Of a stretch of DNA of 64,000 bases, positions 7,745 to 15,929 are shown in pieces (positions within the stretch are counted from its first letter, which is position 1; each line of letters begins with the position of its first letter). Under the pieces are notes generated by a model. The model made no database searches, was not told where the DNA came from, and worked only from the letters and a program-made list of their open reading frames with translations. A program made the position numbers and the translations under genes. The stretch comes from Paenibacillus ferrarius. GTDB lineage: Bacteria > Bacillota > Bacilli > Paenibacillales > NBRC-103111. The stretch covers positions 124,001 through 188,000 of the forward strand of contig NZ_MBTG01000001.1 of NCBI RefSeq assembly GCF_002027705.1, in the 5' to 3' direction.

Positions 7745-8197
7745 ATGACTATTAAGGTAATTGAGGGAGACCTATTGAGTGCTGAAGAAGACATTATTGC
7801 ACATCAAGTAAATTGTATGGGCGTAATGGGTTCAGGCATTGCTAAAGTAATCCGCAATAAGTATCCAGAAGTATATGACCAATATTTAAATGAGTTTAAA
7901 GGGAAATCAAAAATTGAATTGTTGGGTGAATGTCAGGTTATCAAAACTAGTGTTGGAAAATATGTAGCTAATTTGTTTGGGCAGTTCAATTTTGGTGGAG
8001 ATGGTAAGAAATATACTGATGAGGAAGCATTGAAAGGCGCGCTAATAAGTCTGAAAGAGTTTGCTGTAGAAAATGGTCTTAGTGTGGCGCTGCCCTTTAA
8101 AATAGGCAGTGACCGCGGTGGAGCAGACTGGAATGTGGTTTATGGAATTATCGGTGAGGTTTTTGCTGAATATAGTGTTACATTGTATCGATTATAA
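7745..8197 (+). CDS. Macrodomain protein (ADP-ribose binding or hydrolase), about 150 aa
   Basis: The protein is one macrodomain: IKVIEGDLLSAEEDIIAHQVNC at the N-terminus, then GVMGSGIAKVIRNKYPEVY, the ADP-ribose-binding loop, and ALPFKIGSDRGGADWNVVYGII near the C-terminus. This matches the TARG1/ALC1-like or Poa1p-like subgroup, which removes ADP-ribose from macromolecules or dephosphorylates ADP-ribose-1''-phosphate. ATG 7745 follows AAAGGGTGT; the longer reading from 7679 overlaps the previous gene. A phage macrodomain could reverse host ADP-ribosylation defence, but that role is inferred. Confidence 0.88.
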   Translation: MTIKVIEGDLLSAEEDIIAHQVNCMGVMGSGIAKVIRNKYPEVYDQYLNEFKGKSKIELLGECQVIKTSVGKYVANLFGQFNFGGDGKKYTDEEALKGALISLKEFAVENGLSVALPFKIGSDRGGADWNVVYGIIGEVFAEYSVTLYRL

Positions 8198-8256
8198 TTG
8201 AATAACAATACAGCAATTATTATATTTAATTTTAAAAGAGAGAGGAACTGATTCCA

Positions 8257-8813
8257 ATGTCGAAACTAAAAATTGGCACTAAAGTCTTTTTAAAGCCTAT
8301 CAACAACAAAGCTAGGTCTGGAAATATACCAGTTCAGGAGTATGAAGTGAAAAGTGTTGCTAGAAAATATTTTGAGGTATGGCAAGACGAGAGAGAAACT
8401 AGCGCATTAAAATTCTATATTGAAAACAATAGCCATGTTACAAAGTATTCTCCTGATTGGAAGCTGTACTTCACTATGCAAGAGATTGTGTATCTAAAGA
8501 AGAATTTGAGAGCCTATTTAAACACTGGGTTGATTCGAATGGATGGGAATATGAGGGATCATTTATTAACGTGGATAAACAGAATTCTACGAGTGCATGG
8601 ACTGAGATGGATGATTTAAATTTAGCCGAAATGGTTCTTCGTAGCATAAGAGAGAATAGAAAACTTAAAGAGGGGTTCGAAGAAGTATCTGAAAAGATCG
8701 GACGAACAACAAGTGCTTGCGCGAACAGGTGGAATTCTTTTTTGAAGTATCAGTATCAAGCAGCTATTCAAATAGCAAAAGCTCAAGCAGACAGAAAGAG
8801 GCAAATGAAATAG
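8257..8813 (+). pseudogene. Myb/SANT-like (RsfA-type) DNA-binding protein, apparent frameshift
   Basis: One frame (8257-8619) begins with a good site (AGAGAGAGG) and reads KIGTKVFLKPINNKARSG through DWKLYFTMQEIV. An overlapping frame (to 8813) carries a sensible C-terminal half with SAWTEMDDLNLAEMVL, then IGRTTSACANRWNSFL, a Myb/SANT-like domain as in the Bacillus prespore regulator RsfA. The first frame turns unlikely after about 8490, where the second becomes plausible. A one-base deletion near 8488-8495 would explain this. I see no clear slippery heptamer, so decay or a sequence error is more likely than programmed shifting. Two overlapping genes remain possible. Confidence 0.5.
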
Positions 8814-8841
8814 ATAGTTTATAAACAAAGGAGAAAAGATA

Positions 8842-9078
8842 ATGACTAATATTCCTAATGAAATACAGGAAGCTATAAAGAATTCCGCAAAGTATCATGA
8901 AAAAGCCAAAGAGCAACATGCAGTACTTAAAACTTGGATTCAGAATAATTTCGGAGAATCCGCGATTGATGATGATATTATTAGAGATACCATTGTAAAC
9001 CTAATTGAGCAAGCGAATGATCCTTTAGGGGCTATTAGGATTCTGGAGAGTGCACTTGATAATTATAAATACAGATAA
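8842..9078 (+). CDS. Hypothetical protein, 78 aa
   Basis: ATG 8842 follows AAAGGAG. Largely helical and acidic (NEIQEAIKNSAKYHEKAKEQ at the N-terminus). It resembles in general character the 87-residue protein at 9962, since both have KH..K..L..WI/WF followed by a D-rich stretch and an E-Q-I/A-N motif, so the two may be distant paralogues. No function known. Confidence 0.65.
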   Translation: MTNIPNEIQEAIKNSAKYHEKAKEQHAVLKTWIQNNFGESAIDDDIIRDTIVNLIEQANDPLGAIRILESALDNYKYR

Positions 9079-9119
9079 AAGGATAGTTTCATTCTAATAA
9101 AACAAGGAGTGTGCATATA

Positions 9120-9362
9120 ATGGGTTGGTTTTTTAATGAAACAAAAGACAATTCTTACGTAGTAATTCCGTCAGAAAATGTAACTAAGATAAAATTTGGA
9201 GATACGTGTTATATTGGTTATCAAATATATGGGCAAGAATTCTGGGAAATAACGAGTGTCTCTTTTACGACTGAAGTATCTTCGTTAGAAGTTCGTAAAT
9301 ACAAATACCATATGGCAGGATATCTGCATCATGCCTTATTGCCGCTTAGCAGGCTGCTATAA
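9120..9362 (+). CDS. Hypothetical protein, 80 aa
   Basis: ATG 9120 is set by AAGGAG at 9104-9109; the GTG at 9111 is too close to that site. A small beta-rich protein (MGWFFNETKDNSYVVIPSEN) with several aromatic residues and no recognised family. The following 150 bases (9363-9514) hold nothing I can name. Confidence 0.65.
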   Translation: MGWFFNETKDNSYVVIPSENVTKIKFGDTCYIGYQIYGQEFWEITSVSFTTEVSSLEVRKYKYHMAGYLHHALLPLSRLL

Positions 9363-9514
9363 GTTAATTTTCTATTTTGAAGAAGAAAATGGATGAACTT
9401 GCAGGAGTACATGACATCTAAATATAGGGCTAGTAGCGATCTGTTGGGTTGTAGAGCAGATTGATTAGAATAGGATATGAAGAGATAGTTTTATTGCAAA
9501 GAGAGGTGTGAAGA

Positions 9515-9949
9515 TTGAGAAATTATACAATTCGAGTCCCAGACAGTAATAAGCCAGCTTTAAGAATAAGTGGGATCAAGTTTGAAAGAAATCCCTTTGA
9601 AGTATTGGGCTCCATCACACTGGAAAAGACTAAGTCATTGGGTGGATTACCCAACTATACAGTAGTTGATTCTGATCTTTATGACTGCTTTCCAATTGGA
9701 GAGCGATTTTGGAATATTGGCGATATGTTCTGTAATTCTTGTAACGATAACATACATTCTTACAACTGGAATAATTACACACAAGCATATGAAAAGCTCT
9801 GGCATAAGTCTAACATGCCAATATATAGTAAGCACAAGATTGATGATAAACATTGGAAAATTTTGATATACAAGCCCTCTGCAATTTTTGATGAGCCCGT
9901 TTTTGAGATGATTGAAAAAAGGCTACATAAGGTGGAATTTACAATTTAG
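9515..9949 (+). CDS. Hypothetical protein, 144 aa
   Basis: TTG 9515 follows AGAGAGGTGTGAAGA. Soluble and aromatic-rich, with one CNSC motif in the middle (FCNSCNDNIHSYNWNNY) that may be a partial metal site but lacks a clear second pair. No family recognised. Confidence 0.65.
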   Translation: MRNYTIRVPDSNKPALRISGIKFERNPFEVLGSITLEKTKSLGGLPNYTVVDSDLYDCFPIGERFWNIGDMFCNSCNDNIHSYNWNNYTQAYEKLWHKSNMPIYSKHKIDDKHWKILIYKPSAIFDEPVFEMIEKRLHKVEFTI

Positions 9950-9961
9950 GGGGTGGTTACA

Positions 9962-10225
9962 TTGAGTAAGCTGCCAAGTCACACTAAAGTGAAAATAGAA
10001 CAATACATGAAACATTCTCATAAGGCGAACAAACTTAGAAATGAGATTGATGAATGGTTCGTTTCGAAAGGGATCGATACTATTGGTACAGATGAGAATG
10101 ACAGTAATGGGGGAAGTGCAATTCAAGATGTTATTGTAGATGCTGCTCAAGGGACAGAGACAACCGAAGAACAAATTGAAAACACAATTAAATTGATTGA
10201 AATTAACTATTTTCCAATAAAATAG
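9962..10225 (+). CDS. Hypothetical protein, 87 aa
   Basis: TTG 9962 follows AGGGGGTGG at proper distance; GTG 9953 lies inside that site. Helical N-terminus (KLPSHTKVKIEQYMKHSHKA), then WFVSKGIDTIGTDENDS and a Glu-rich end. Possibly a distant relative of the gene at 8842. Function unknown. Confidence 0.65.
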   Translation: MSKLPSHTKVKIEQYMKHSHKANKLRNEIDEWFVSKGIDTIGTDENDSNGGSAIQDVIVDAAQGTETTEEQIENTIKLIEINYFPIK

Positions 10226-10261
10226 TAACTAATATTACCAAAAGAAAGGGAGCAACAAGAC

Positions 10262-10822
10262 ATAGCTATACCAAAACCCCCATTTAACGACTATCAAACA
10301 TTTGATGACACAACAATCATCTATCATAAGAATAGAAAAGGTCATGAATTTGAAATACTTATCGACACAGAAGATTTGCCGAGATTATTGGATTTGAATT
10401 ATCATTGGATTGTGGGATATTACCCGAAAATTAATGGCTATTATGCTCAAGCTTCCATCTATTTAGGAAAGAATAGTAAGCCGCGATATAAAACTTTATA
10501 TTTGCATCGATATATATTAAATGCTGTTGAAAATGACAATATTTATGTTCATCATAAAGACCACAAGCAGACTCTAGATAATAGAAAATCAAATTTGATT
10601 GGAACTTCTAACGAAAATAACTCAAAAGATAGAAAAGGTAAAAACAAGAATAACAAGACAGGTTATAGAAATGTCACTTTCACTGAAGGAAGATATGTTG
10701 TTCAACTTCAAGTCGAAGGAAGAAATAAACGGATAGCTACGTTTGAAGATCCTCATGAAGCAGGAGCATTTGCAAAAGAAATGAGACTGAAATATTATGG
10801 TGATTTTTCTGGACTTGATTGA
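10262..10822 (+). CDS. HNH homing-type endonuclease with AP2-like C-terminus; apparent ATA start
   Basis: An HNH nuclease core (LHRYILNAVENDN, YVHHKDHKQTLDNR, SNLIGTSNENNSKD) is followed by an AP2-like DNA-binding module (TGYRNVTFTEGRYVVQ, then AKEMRLKYYGDFSGL). Such free-standing genes spread between phages by cutting DNA. No ATG, GTG or TTG occurs between the in-frame stop at 10226 and TTG 10376, yet the reading is protein-like from AIPKPPFNDYQTF onward, and GGGAG at 10248-10252 sits nine bases before ATA 10262. I therefore place the start at ATA. Confidence 0.75.
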   Translation: MAIPKPPFNDYQTFDDTTIIYHKNRKGHEFEILIDTEDLPRLLDLNYHWIVGYYPKINGYYAQASIYLGKNSKPRYKTLYLHRYILNAVENDNIYVHHKDHKQTLDNRKSNLIGTSNENNSKDRKGKNKNNKTGYRNVTFTEGRYVVQLQVEGRNKRIATFEDPHEAGAFAKEMRLKYYGDFSGLD

Positions 10823-10875
10823 GCAACCAATGAAACCTGAATTTTAATACACAATTTGTTAATGGAGGAAATGAC

Positions 10876-11211
10876 ATGAAAGAAAAAGTTGTGATATATG
10901 CACGAGTTGGAAGCCAAGAACAGGCAAATGTCTCACTAGATAGACAAATTGATTCATGCAAAAGCTTTGCTGTAAAGAATGATTTGATGATTAAAGGAAT
11001 TTACAAGCAAGTTGGTGCTTCCGCACATGGAACACAAGAGAAATTCGAGTCTATTCTGAGCAATATGTATCAATCGAATGTCGAGACACTATTAATCGAG
11101 GACTGGAGCAGAATTTCTAGGAATGCAATTGAGGCTATGGAAATTGAGAATCGTTTCAAAAAGAACAATAAGAGTATCGTTACTGTAAATGGCGATAAAC
11201 TTTTACTTTAA
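10876..11211 (+). CDS. Serine-recombinase catalytic domain alone, altered active site
   Basis: 111 residues matching only the N-terminal resolvase/invertase domain: KVVIYARVGSQEQANVSLDRQ, then LIEDWSRISRNAIEAMEIENRF. The usual catalytic serine of ARVS(S/T)xxQ is Gly here, with Ser one place later, and there is no DNA-binding domain. It is therefore unlikely to recombine DNA by itself. It may be a remnant, a regulator, or a partner that forms mixed multimers with a full recombinase. ATG 10876 follows ATGGAGG. Confidence 0.75.
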   Translation: MKEKVVIYARVGSQEQANVSLDRQIDSCKSFAVKNDLMIKGIYKQVGASAHGTQEKFESILSNMYQSNVETLLIEDWSRISRNAIEAMEIENRFKKNNKSIVTVNGDKLLL

Positions 11212-11239
11212 AAAGATAATTTTATGAGGTGAATCCAGA

Positions 11240-11452
11240 ATGAAGAACAGATCTGAAATGACTTTACTTGAGCTGTTAGAACTATATCAGAATGAAAAGA
11301 AAGCATTCGAGAAGTACAGGGAAGACACCTTTATGAAAGACGTTGACGAGAAAGACGAGGTTACCAGAAAACGTCACTTCAAAGAATATGAGGAACTTCA
11401 ATTAGAAGTTATGAACATAGCCTGCTTTATTGCAGAGAAATTATTAAAATAA
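11240..11452 (+). CDS. Hypothetical helical protein, 70 aa
   Basis: ATG 11240 follows GAGGTGAATCCAGA. Highly charged and probably one coiled coil (MTLLELLELYQNEKKAFEKY). No family recognised. A copy of the intergenic element precedes it. Confidence 0.6.
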   Translation: MKNRSEMTLLELLELYQNEKKAFEKYREDTFMKDVDEKDEVTRKRHFKEYEELQLEVMNIACFIAEKLLK

Positions 11453-11489
11453 GATAAAACAACAATTTAAATGAGAGTTAGGTGTCGTG

Positions 11490-11669
11490 ATGTTGAAGGT
11501 TATGTTTATGGCTACTGATGGAGACCTATTGTATAGCCGCGACATGTCACTAGAACAACTCTATGCACTCAAATTCGTTGATTCAATTGATATAAAGACC
11601 GAAGCATATACATTTAGCGACATTGGTTATAACGTGAATTTAGAAGAGTATTATGTTTGGTTGAAGTAA
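11490..11669 (+). CDS. Hypothetical protein, 59 aa
   Basis: Start is GTG 11487, ATG 11490 or TTG 11493; GGTG just upstream fits the later two. The sequence LKVMFMATDGDLLYSRDMSL suggests a small alpha/beta protein. No function known. Confidence 0.5.
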   Translation: MLKVMFMATDGDLLYSRDMSLEQLYALKFVDSIDIKTEAYTFSDIGYNVNLEEYYVWLK

Positions 11670-11706
11670 CATTTTTAGCACGAAATCTGGAGTAGGGGTA
11701 AGTCAA

Positions 11707-12369
11707 GTGATCCAATTTATTTCAGGCATAACAATTTACATTTTTCTGAATGCTCTTTATATGAGGGGATTCTATAAATTTGGGAAATCAAAGTCTGCAT
11801 TTGAAGTGGGGATAATCGAATTGATTTTTCCTATTACTTTGGGGCTGCTCACTCAATTTGGAATTTTGGAAAATGTCATTGCATTGACTGCTGTAATATT
11901 TACATTTACTGCTTTGAGACATCCTCATTTCTGGCAGATACATCTGATATTTTCCTTTAGTGTCACATTAAGTTATATCATCATAAACAATAGTATTTCA
12001 TATTGGGTATCTCAGGATTATCATCACGAAATTACTATCGCGATTTTGCTATTTGCAAGTTTAATCTTATTAATTACAAAAAAAGGAATTCGTATAAGCT
12101 ACTCAACTAATTTTTTAACGCATTCTTCGTGGATTTATCGTACTATTGTGCTATCAGTGTTATTGAATGTGGGACTGCAATTCTTAAAGTTAAACCAAAT
12201 TGTACTTATTGTAGAGAATATCTTGCTTTTCGTATTTTTGTTCATCTTAGTCAAGCTAAATATTAAATTTAGAAGACTTTTGAAAAGTCTAATTCGTCCA
12301 ATGACTCCAGAATTAGAAACACAAATTAAGAGTTTCGTATCTGAATATGAAAATAGAGATAAGAAATAA
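11707..12369 (+). CDS. Polytopic membrane protein, 220 aa
   Basis: About six hydrophobic segments (residues 1-22, 30-50, 55-72, 78-95, 108-124, 146-195) end in a basic and then acidic cytoplasmic tail (KFRRLLKSLIRPMTPE). GTG 11707 follows TAGGGGTAAG. I do not recognise a family. In size it recalls the kinase-less sensor at 5317, but I see no shared motif. It could be a host-envelope modifier or a superinfection factor. Confidence 0.65.
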   Translation: MIQFISGITIYIFLNALYMRGFYKFGKSKSAFEVGIIELIFPITLGLLTQFGILENVIALTAVIFTFTALRHPHFWQIHLIFSFSVTLSYIIINNSISYWVSQDYHHEITIAILLFASLILLITKKGIRISYSTNFLTHSSWIYRTIVLSVLLNVGLQFLKLNQIVLIVENILLFVFLFILVKLNIKFRRLLKSLIRPMTPELETQIKSFVSEYENRDKK

Positions 12370-12407
12370 AACAAAAATTTATTATGAATCGCGGAGGTTA
12401 GTTGAAA

Positions 12408-12794
12408 ATGAGATTAGTTGAAAAATGGGATGATATTAGAGAAAATATTGAAACTCTAGAAAGTTACAGATGGTCTGAAAAGTTGAATACACAGTATAGA
12501 GAATTGATTCAAAAAGGTATTTGTTTTGTTGTTACGCTTGATGACAATGGAAATCATCTATTCTCTCCAAGTCGATTTATTGGCTATATCGACAATTTGT
12601 ATGAAAATCACATCCTGAATTTTGATAAGTATGGTGGAGACACAAACACAGAAATATCAAAAATTCTTGGAAAAGAGCCTTATGAAAACGAGCAAATTGA
12701 GAAATATTACAAGGAATTTTGTGTAAAAAATGATATTGAATATAAATTAACTGGTGCATTTGGTAAAGCTCGAAAGTATTGGGTGTTTAACTAG
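12408..12794 (+). CDS. Hypothetical protein, 128 aa
   Basis: ATG 12408 follows GCGGAGG. Soluble, with aromatic-rich stretches (NHLFSPSRFIGYIDNLYEN, KARKYWVF at the end). It precedes the PD-(D/E)xK-like gene in the same unit. No family recognised with confidence. Confidence 0.65.
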   Translation: MRLVEKWDDIRENIETLESYRWSEKLNTQYRELIQKGICFVVTLDDNGNHLFSPSRFIGYIDNLYENHILNFDKYGGDTNTEISKILGKEPYENEQIEKYYKEFCVKNDIEYKLTGAFGKARKYWVFN

Positions 12795-12835
12795 GTCATA
12801 TAATAATACTTTCAATGAGATAGGCAGGTGTTCTG

Positions 12836-13270
12836 GTGTACAGTGGTAATCATAAACAAATCACAGGAGATTTTGCAGAACATTTAACTATGTACTGGCT
12901 TTCTAAAGAAGGGTATGAGTGCATACATGCAAGGCATATCGGGATAGATATAATTGCAAGTAAAGAAGGAAAAAGAATGGGGATCTCGGTTAAAGCTAGA
13001 AGTAGAAAACCAAATGAAACTAATTTTGGATATACGGTTCTTAAACCGTATAATCATTTGCAGAATATTAATAAAGCCTGCGAAGACTTTAATTGCAGCG
13101 GATACTTCTCTTTTGTTCTTGATCAACAAGGACTAATTAGAGTGTATTTGGTTTCTGTAGCTTCTGTTTTAAAGTATTATAATCCTAGCTCAGACACGAA
13201 AAATCAGGAATGGAAAATAAACAAATTCATTAATGATTCTGAGTTGAATACGAATTTAAACTGGAGATAA
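12836..13270 (+). CDS. PD-(D/E)xK nuclease-like protein, 144 aa
   Basis: The N-terminal part shows the endonuclease-fold order: a GDFAEHLTMYWLSKEGYEC helix with Glu, then IGIDIIASKEGKRMGISVKAR, where GID supplies the acidic residue and SVK the lysine of the (D/E)xK strand, with Ser replacing the usual Glu. Similar layouts occur in YraN-like, resolvase-like and Mrr-like proteins. It may process DNA or be a degenerate relative. GTG 12836 follows GCAGGTG. Confidence 0.6.
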   Translation: MYSGNHKQITGDFAEHLTMYWLSKEGYECIHARHIGIDIIASKEGKRMGISVKARSRKPNETNFGYTVLKPYNHLQNINKACEDFNCSGYFSFVLDQQGLIRVYLVSVASVLKYYNPSSDTKNQEWKINKFINDSELNTNLNWR

Positions 13271-13303
13271 AACAATTCTTTTGTAGGAGAGGTGTTGTTT
13301 AAA

Positions 13304-13525
13304 ATGAGAGAGCCAATTAAGGATGGGGAAGTAAGGGAATCAAAGAATGGCCTTGCGCTTGTTGTTGGAATTTGGCAGGATGACGACGGACATACGATCC
13401 ATATTGTTTCGGAGGGAAATTTTATTTCAACAATTAATGATAAAGAGGGAAGTGCGCGGCAGCATAGAAACCTACATAAACATCTGAAAGAGACGTTACA
13501 GGAACATGGTAAATGGAGAGACTAA
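13304..13525 (+). CDS. Hypothetical protein, 73 aa
   Basis: ATG 13304 follows GGAGAGGTG; the upstream in-frame TTG lies too close to that site. Small beta-type protein (NGLALVVGIWQDDDGHTIHI) with a basic His-rich C-terminus (RQHRNLHKHLKE). Function unknown. Confidence 0.65.
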   Translation: MREPIKDGEVRESKNGLALVVGIWQDDDGHTIHIVSEGNFISTINDKEGSARQHRNLHKHLKETLQEHGKWRD

Positions 13526-13570
13526 TCTATTATCCAATTTAATATTCTTTACATCGGTGGGTGAGAAATA

Positions 13571-13714
13571 GTGATTAAACCAGTCGAGGAGGCTAAGACC
13601 TGCTCGGAATGCGAGCAATTACAAAACGACAAGGGTGTGAAGAGATGTGCCATGTATGATGGCGCTATACTAGACAACATTACTGAGAAACATTGTGAAG
13701 ATAGTGTCCATTAA
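13571..13714 (+). CDS. Small Cys-rich protein, 47 aa
   Basis: GTG 13571 follows GGTGGGTGAG. CSEC near residue 11 and RCAM/HCED later give four Cys and one His, consistent with a small zinc-binding knuckle. One of many such small putative metal-binding proteins in the window. Confidence 0.55.
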   Translation: MIKPVEEAKTCSECEQLQNDKGVKRCAMYDGAILDNITEKHCEDSVH

Positions 13715-13769
13715 AACGAGTCTTTCAACTGGTTTTTAAGTGCTTTATTGGTTGGGATGGTGAATAGAA

Positions 13770-14006
13770 TTGTCGTATTCATATGAAGACCTTGAAAGAG
13801 ACTTGGCGATAGGTCACGAACTCCATTTCAATTTTAAAGGTAGGGAATATTCAATAAGTAATAACAAGGATGGTTGGTATCTGTCAGAGTCTTATTCTGA
13901 TTATCAGTCGTTTGTTGACACAAATGAATTGCTCGCAAAAGGAAAAATTGATGGTAAGCTCTTAAAAGAAATATGGGACGAAGTGGACGTTTCAGTTATA
14001 TTTTAA
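13770..14006 (+). CDS. Hypothetical protein, 78 aa
   Basis: TTG 13770 lies after GGGATGGTG. The pattern is ELHFNFKGREYSISNNKDGW, then a Glu/Asp-rich helix ending IWDEVDVSVIF. This beta-then-helix arrangement is common in small phage proteins of unknown role. Confidence 0.65.
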   Translation: MSYSYEDLERDLAIGHELHFNFKGREYSISNNKDGWYLSESYSDYQSFVDTNELLAKGKIDGKLLKEIWDEVDVSVIF

Positions 14007-14043
14007 TGAAATGAATCATTCAAAGGAACTGGAGATTGAAAAA

Positions 14044-14505
14044 ATGATTAAAAATATACGTAATACAGAATATGGATTAGTGGGCGAAATGTATTTTTCA
14101 TTATTTGATCGTAATATTGAAGTCTCAATAGATGATGAATTAATGATAGAGTATGCAAATATATGTGCCGAGTATCTAAACTCATTAAATGATGAAGTAA
14201 TCAATCAATTCTGTCTAGCTGCAATAAGATACTGTAATGAATTCTTGTCCGATATTGGAGAAGATGAAATAGGCTTTAATAAGCCATCTGATGTTCTGAC
14301 TCTCATTAAACCGAAATCTTTAACAGTGCCAGATCCTCAAAATGGCCTTGAACCTGTAATTGATATGGAGTTAGACTGTGAATGGGAAGAAGAGCATGGC
14401 ATGGAACTAATAATAAGGAACGACACGGTTTTATATGTCGGTGCTTATTATGGAGAAAATCCATGGGGTGACTATACGAATAAAAAAAGTTGGAATTACG
14501 CATAA
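14044..14505 (+). CDS. Hypothetical acidic protein, 153 aa
   Basis: ATG 14044 follows CTGGAG; ATG 14011 has no such site. Strongly acidic; helical for residues 1-75, then a beta-rich end with MELDCEWEEEHGMELIIRN and YYGENPWGDY. The C-terminal part could be a DUF6985/DUF2262-like immunity-type fold, but I cannot assign it. Confidence 0.65.
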   Translation: MIKNIRNTEYGLVGEMYFSLFDRNIEVSIDDELMIEYANICAEYLNSLNDEVINQFCLAAIRYCNEFLSDIGEDEIGFNKPSDVLTLIKPKSLTVPDPQNGLEPVIDMELDCEWEEEHGMELIIRNDTVLYVGAYYGENPWGDYTNKKSWNYA

Positions 14506-14623
14506 AAGTTGAGATGTTAAATGAGAATATCGAATGGTTAGTGTTACGATAAAATCGAAGTTTCAATGGTAATTGTAATATATAATCTACGTTGAAAGAA
14601 TGATTTTATCGAAGGGTGAAGGA

Positions 14624-14944
14624 ATGAAAAAGAGGATTAGGAAGAAATTTCACAAGATTTATCTGGGGGATATTGTTTACGAAATTAGTGTTTCATCATT
14701 GTGTCGAAAGGAACTTTTTGAAGGTAATAAATTGACTGTTAGCCCAAACAACCTATATGACCTTTCTAATTATATAAAACTGCGGACTAAACGCTATGGT
14801 TTAAGGTACCATGTTTCGATTGTTCGACACTCTGAAACAGTTGGTTGGGAAGATTGGGGAGACGACCAAGTTTACTTCAAGTTTGAATCTGCGGAGTTTC
14901 CATACATCAAATCTTTTTCGGCTAACAACCCAAAAGTAATTTAA
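14624..14944 (+). CDS. Hypothetical basic protein, 106 aa
   Basis: ATG 14624 follows GAAGGGTGAAGG; the longer in-frame start lies before this site. Very basic N-terminus (MKKRIRKKFHKIY), then a mixed fold. It could bind nucleic acid, but no motif is clear. The 118 bases upstream hold an imperfect palindrome CGATAAAATCG and nothing else I can name. Confidence 0.6.
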   Translation: MKKRIRKKFHKIYLGDIVYEISVSSLCRKELFEGNKLTVSPNNLYDLSNYIKLRTKRYGLRYHVSIVRHSETVGWEDWGDDQVYFKFESAEFPYIKSFSANNPKVI

Positions 14945-15028
14945 GAGTTATTGCAATGAAAGCACGATTTTATTTGAATGAGGGTCAACAACTGAGTAAT
15001 TAGGACTTTTCTAGGAGACGGGGGATAT

Positions 15029-15136
15029 ATGAAAAAAATTGCAAAAGGTTATAAAGGTGTAATCATCGGCATAACAGTCATAGCACTGATTATTGTTGTA
15101 ATAGTTCTTGTGATAGTACCAAAGATTACTTTTTGA
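15029..15136 (+). CDS. Small single-pass membrane protein, 35 aa
   Basis: ATG 15029 follows GGAGACGGGG. The peptide MKKIAKGYKGVIIGITVI begins basic and continues as one long hydrophobic segment to the end. Function unknown. Confidence 0.55.
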   Translation: MKKIAKGYKGVIIGITVIALIIVVIVLVIVPKITF

Positions 15137-15185
15137 TATTCAACCCATTGCCGCCAGCCATAAAACACGGTGAATTTCAGTTTCA

Positions 15186-15611
15186 ATTAAGTATGAATTG
15201 AACGGAGAAACATTTGAGCTGAATGATACCGTTGTTTGTGATTTTGATAAAATTGCTGTAGACAGTGAAATGTTCTATAAGGAGAGAATGTGGAAGGAAC
15301 ATTTAGAAAACGGAACAAAAAGGATTACTATATTGAGTGAAAATAATGTTCGTTCAATAATCAAACCCAATAGAATCGATTCAAAGATCGAAATATACTA
15401 CAACTACGGCTCTGCAACATTTTTTATGGGTGATCCTACAGGATCGACTTCTGAAAAGCCACAAATAAAATATATTGAAACTTATAGTGAACGTCCAAAT
15501 GTAACTGTTATTGATGCTACTCCACTCACTGCCGAGCAATTACAAGAACACTTTGGCATAAAAATAATAAGCTACAGTTTTAGTCCTCCGATCAAAAATA
15601 CATTTAAATAA
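15186..15611 (+). CDS. Hypothetical protein, about 140 aa; start uncertain (ATT 15186 or TTG 15198)
   Basis: The frame is open after TGA at 15171. TTG 15198 has no ribosome site. The reading before it (KYELNGETFELND) looks coding, and ATT 15186 gives a natural N-terminus after GGTGA. I list the ATT start because the same thing occurs at other genes here. Beta-rich soluble protein; no family recognised. Confidence 0.5.
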   Translation: MKYELNGETFELNDTVVCDFDKIAVDSEMFYKERMWKEHLENGTKRITILSENNVRSIIKPNRIDSKIEIYYNYGSATFFMGDPTGSTSEKPQIKYIETYSERPNVTVIDATPLTAEQLQEHFGIKIISYSFSPPIKNTFK

Positions 15612-15704
15612 TTCAAGAGACATTTTTTAACACCAAGAACCTCATTAATGGAAAACGCTAATTTATGAAAGAGCAATTTTATATATGAAAGGGGGCAGAT
15701 ACAA

Positions 15705-15884
15705 TTGAATAGGTTCGTAGTACATATGTGTATGTTCCTTCTTTATTTATGTGTATCTTCACTTATTAAATATTTGGGATGGTTTCCAAAGCCTGTTGGA
15801 GATAGAGATTGGGTAATGTTTATCTTAATTGGAGTTGTTATGGTTGCTCTTTACCTGCCTTGGATTATACGCAAGAAGAAATAA
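15705..15884 (+). CDS. Small two-segment membrane protein, 59 aa
   Basis: TTG 15705 follows AAGGGGGC. Two hydrophobic segments (about residues 4-22 and 37-53) are separated by a short loop, with a basic end (IIRKKK). Size and layout would fit a holin-like or envelope protein, but nothing else supports that. Confidence 0.55.
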   Translation: MNRFVVHMCMFLLYLCVSSLIKYLGWFPKPVGDRDWVMFILIGVVMVALYLPWIIRKKK

Positions 15885-15929
15885 AACATGGATTTTATTA
15901 AGAATTGGTTAAGGGGTAGATAAGTTGAA

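Noticed and set aside
8480..8500. Programmed -1 frameshift site in the RsfA-like gene
   Set aside because: No X-XXY-YYZ heptamer in the right frame and no obvious downstream structure, so an indel is simpler.
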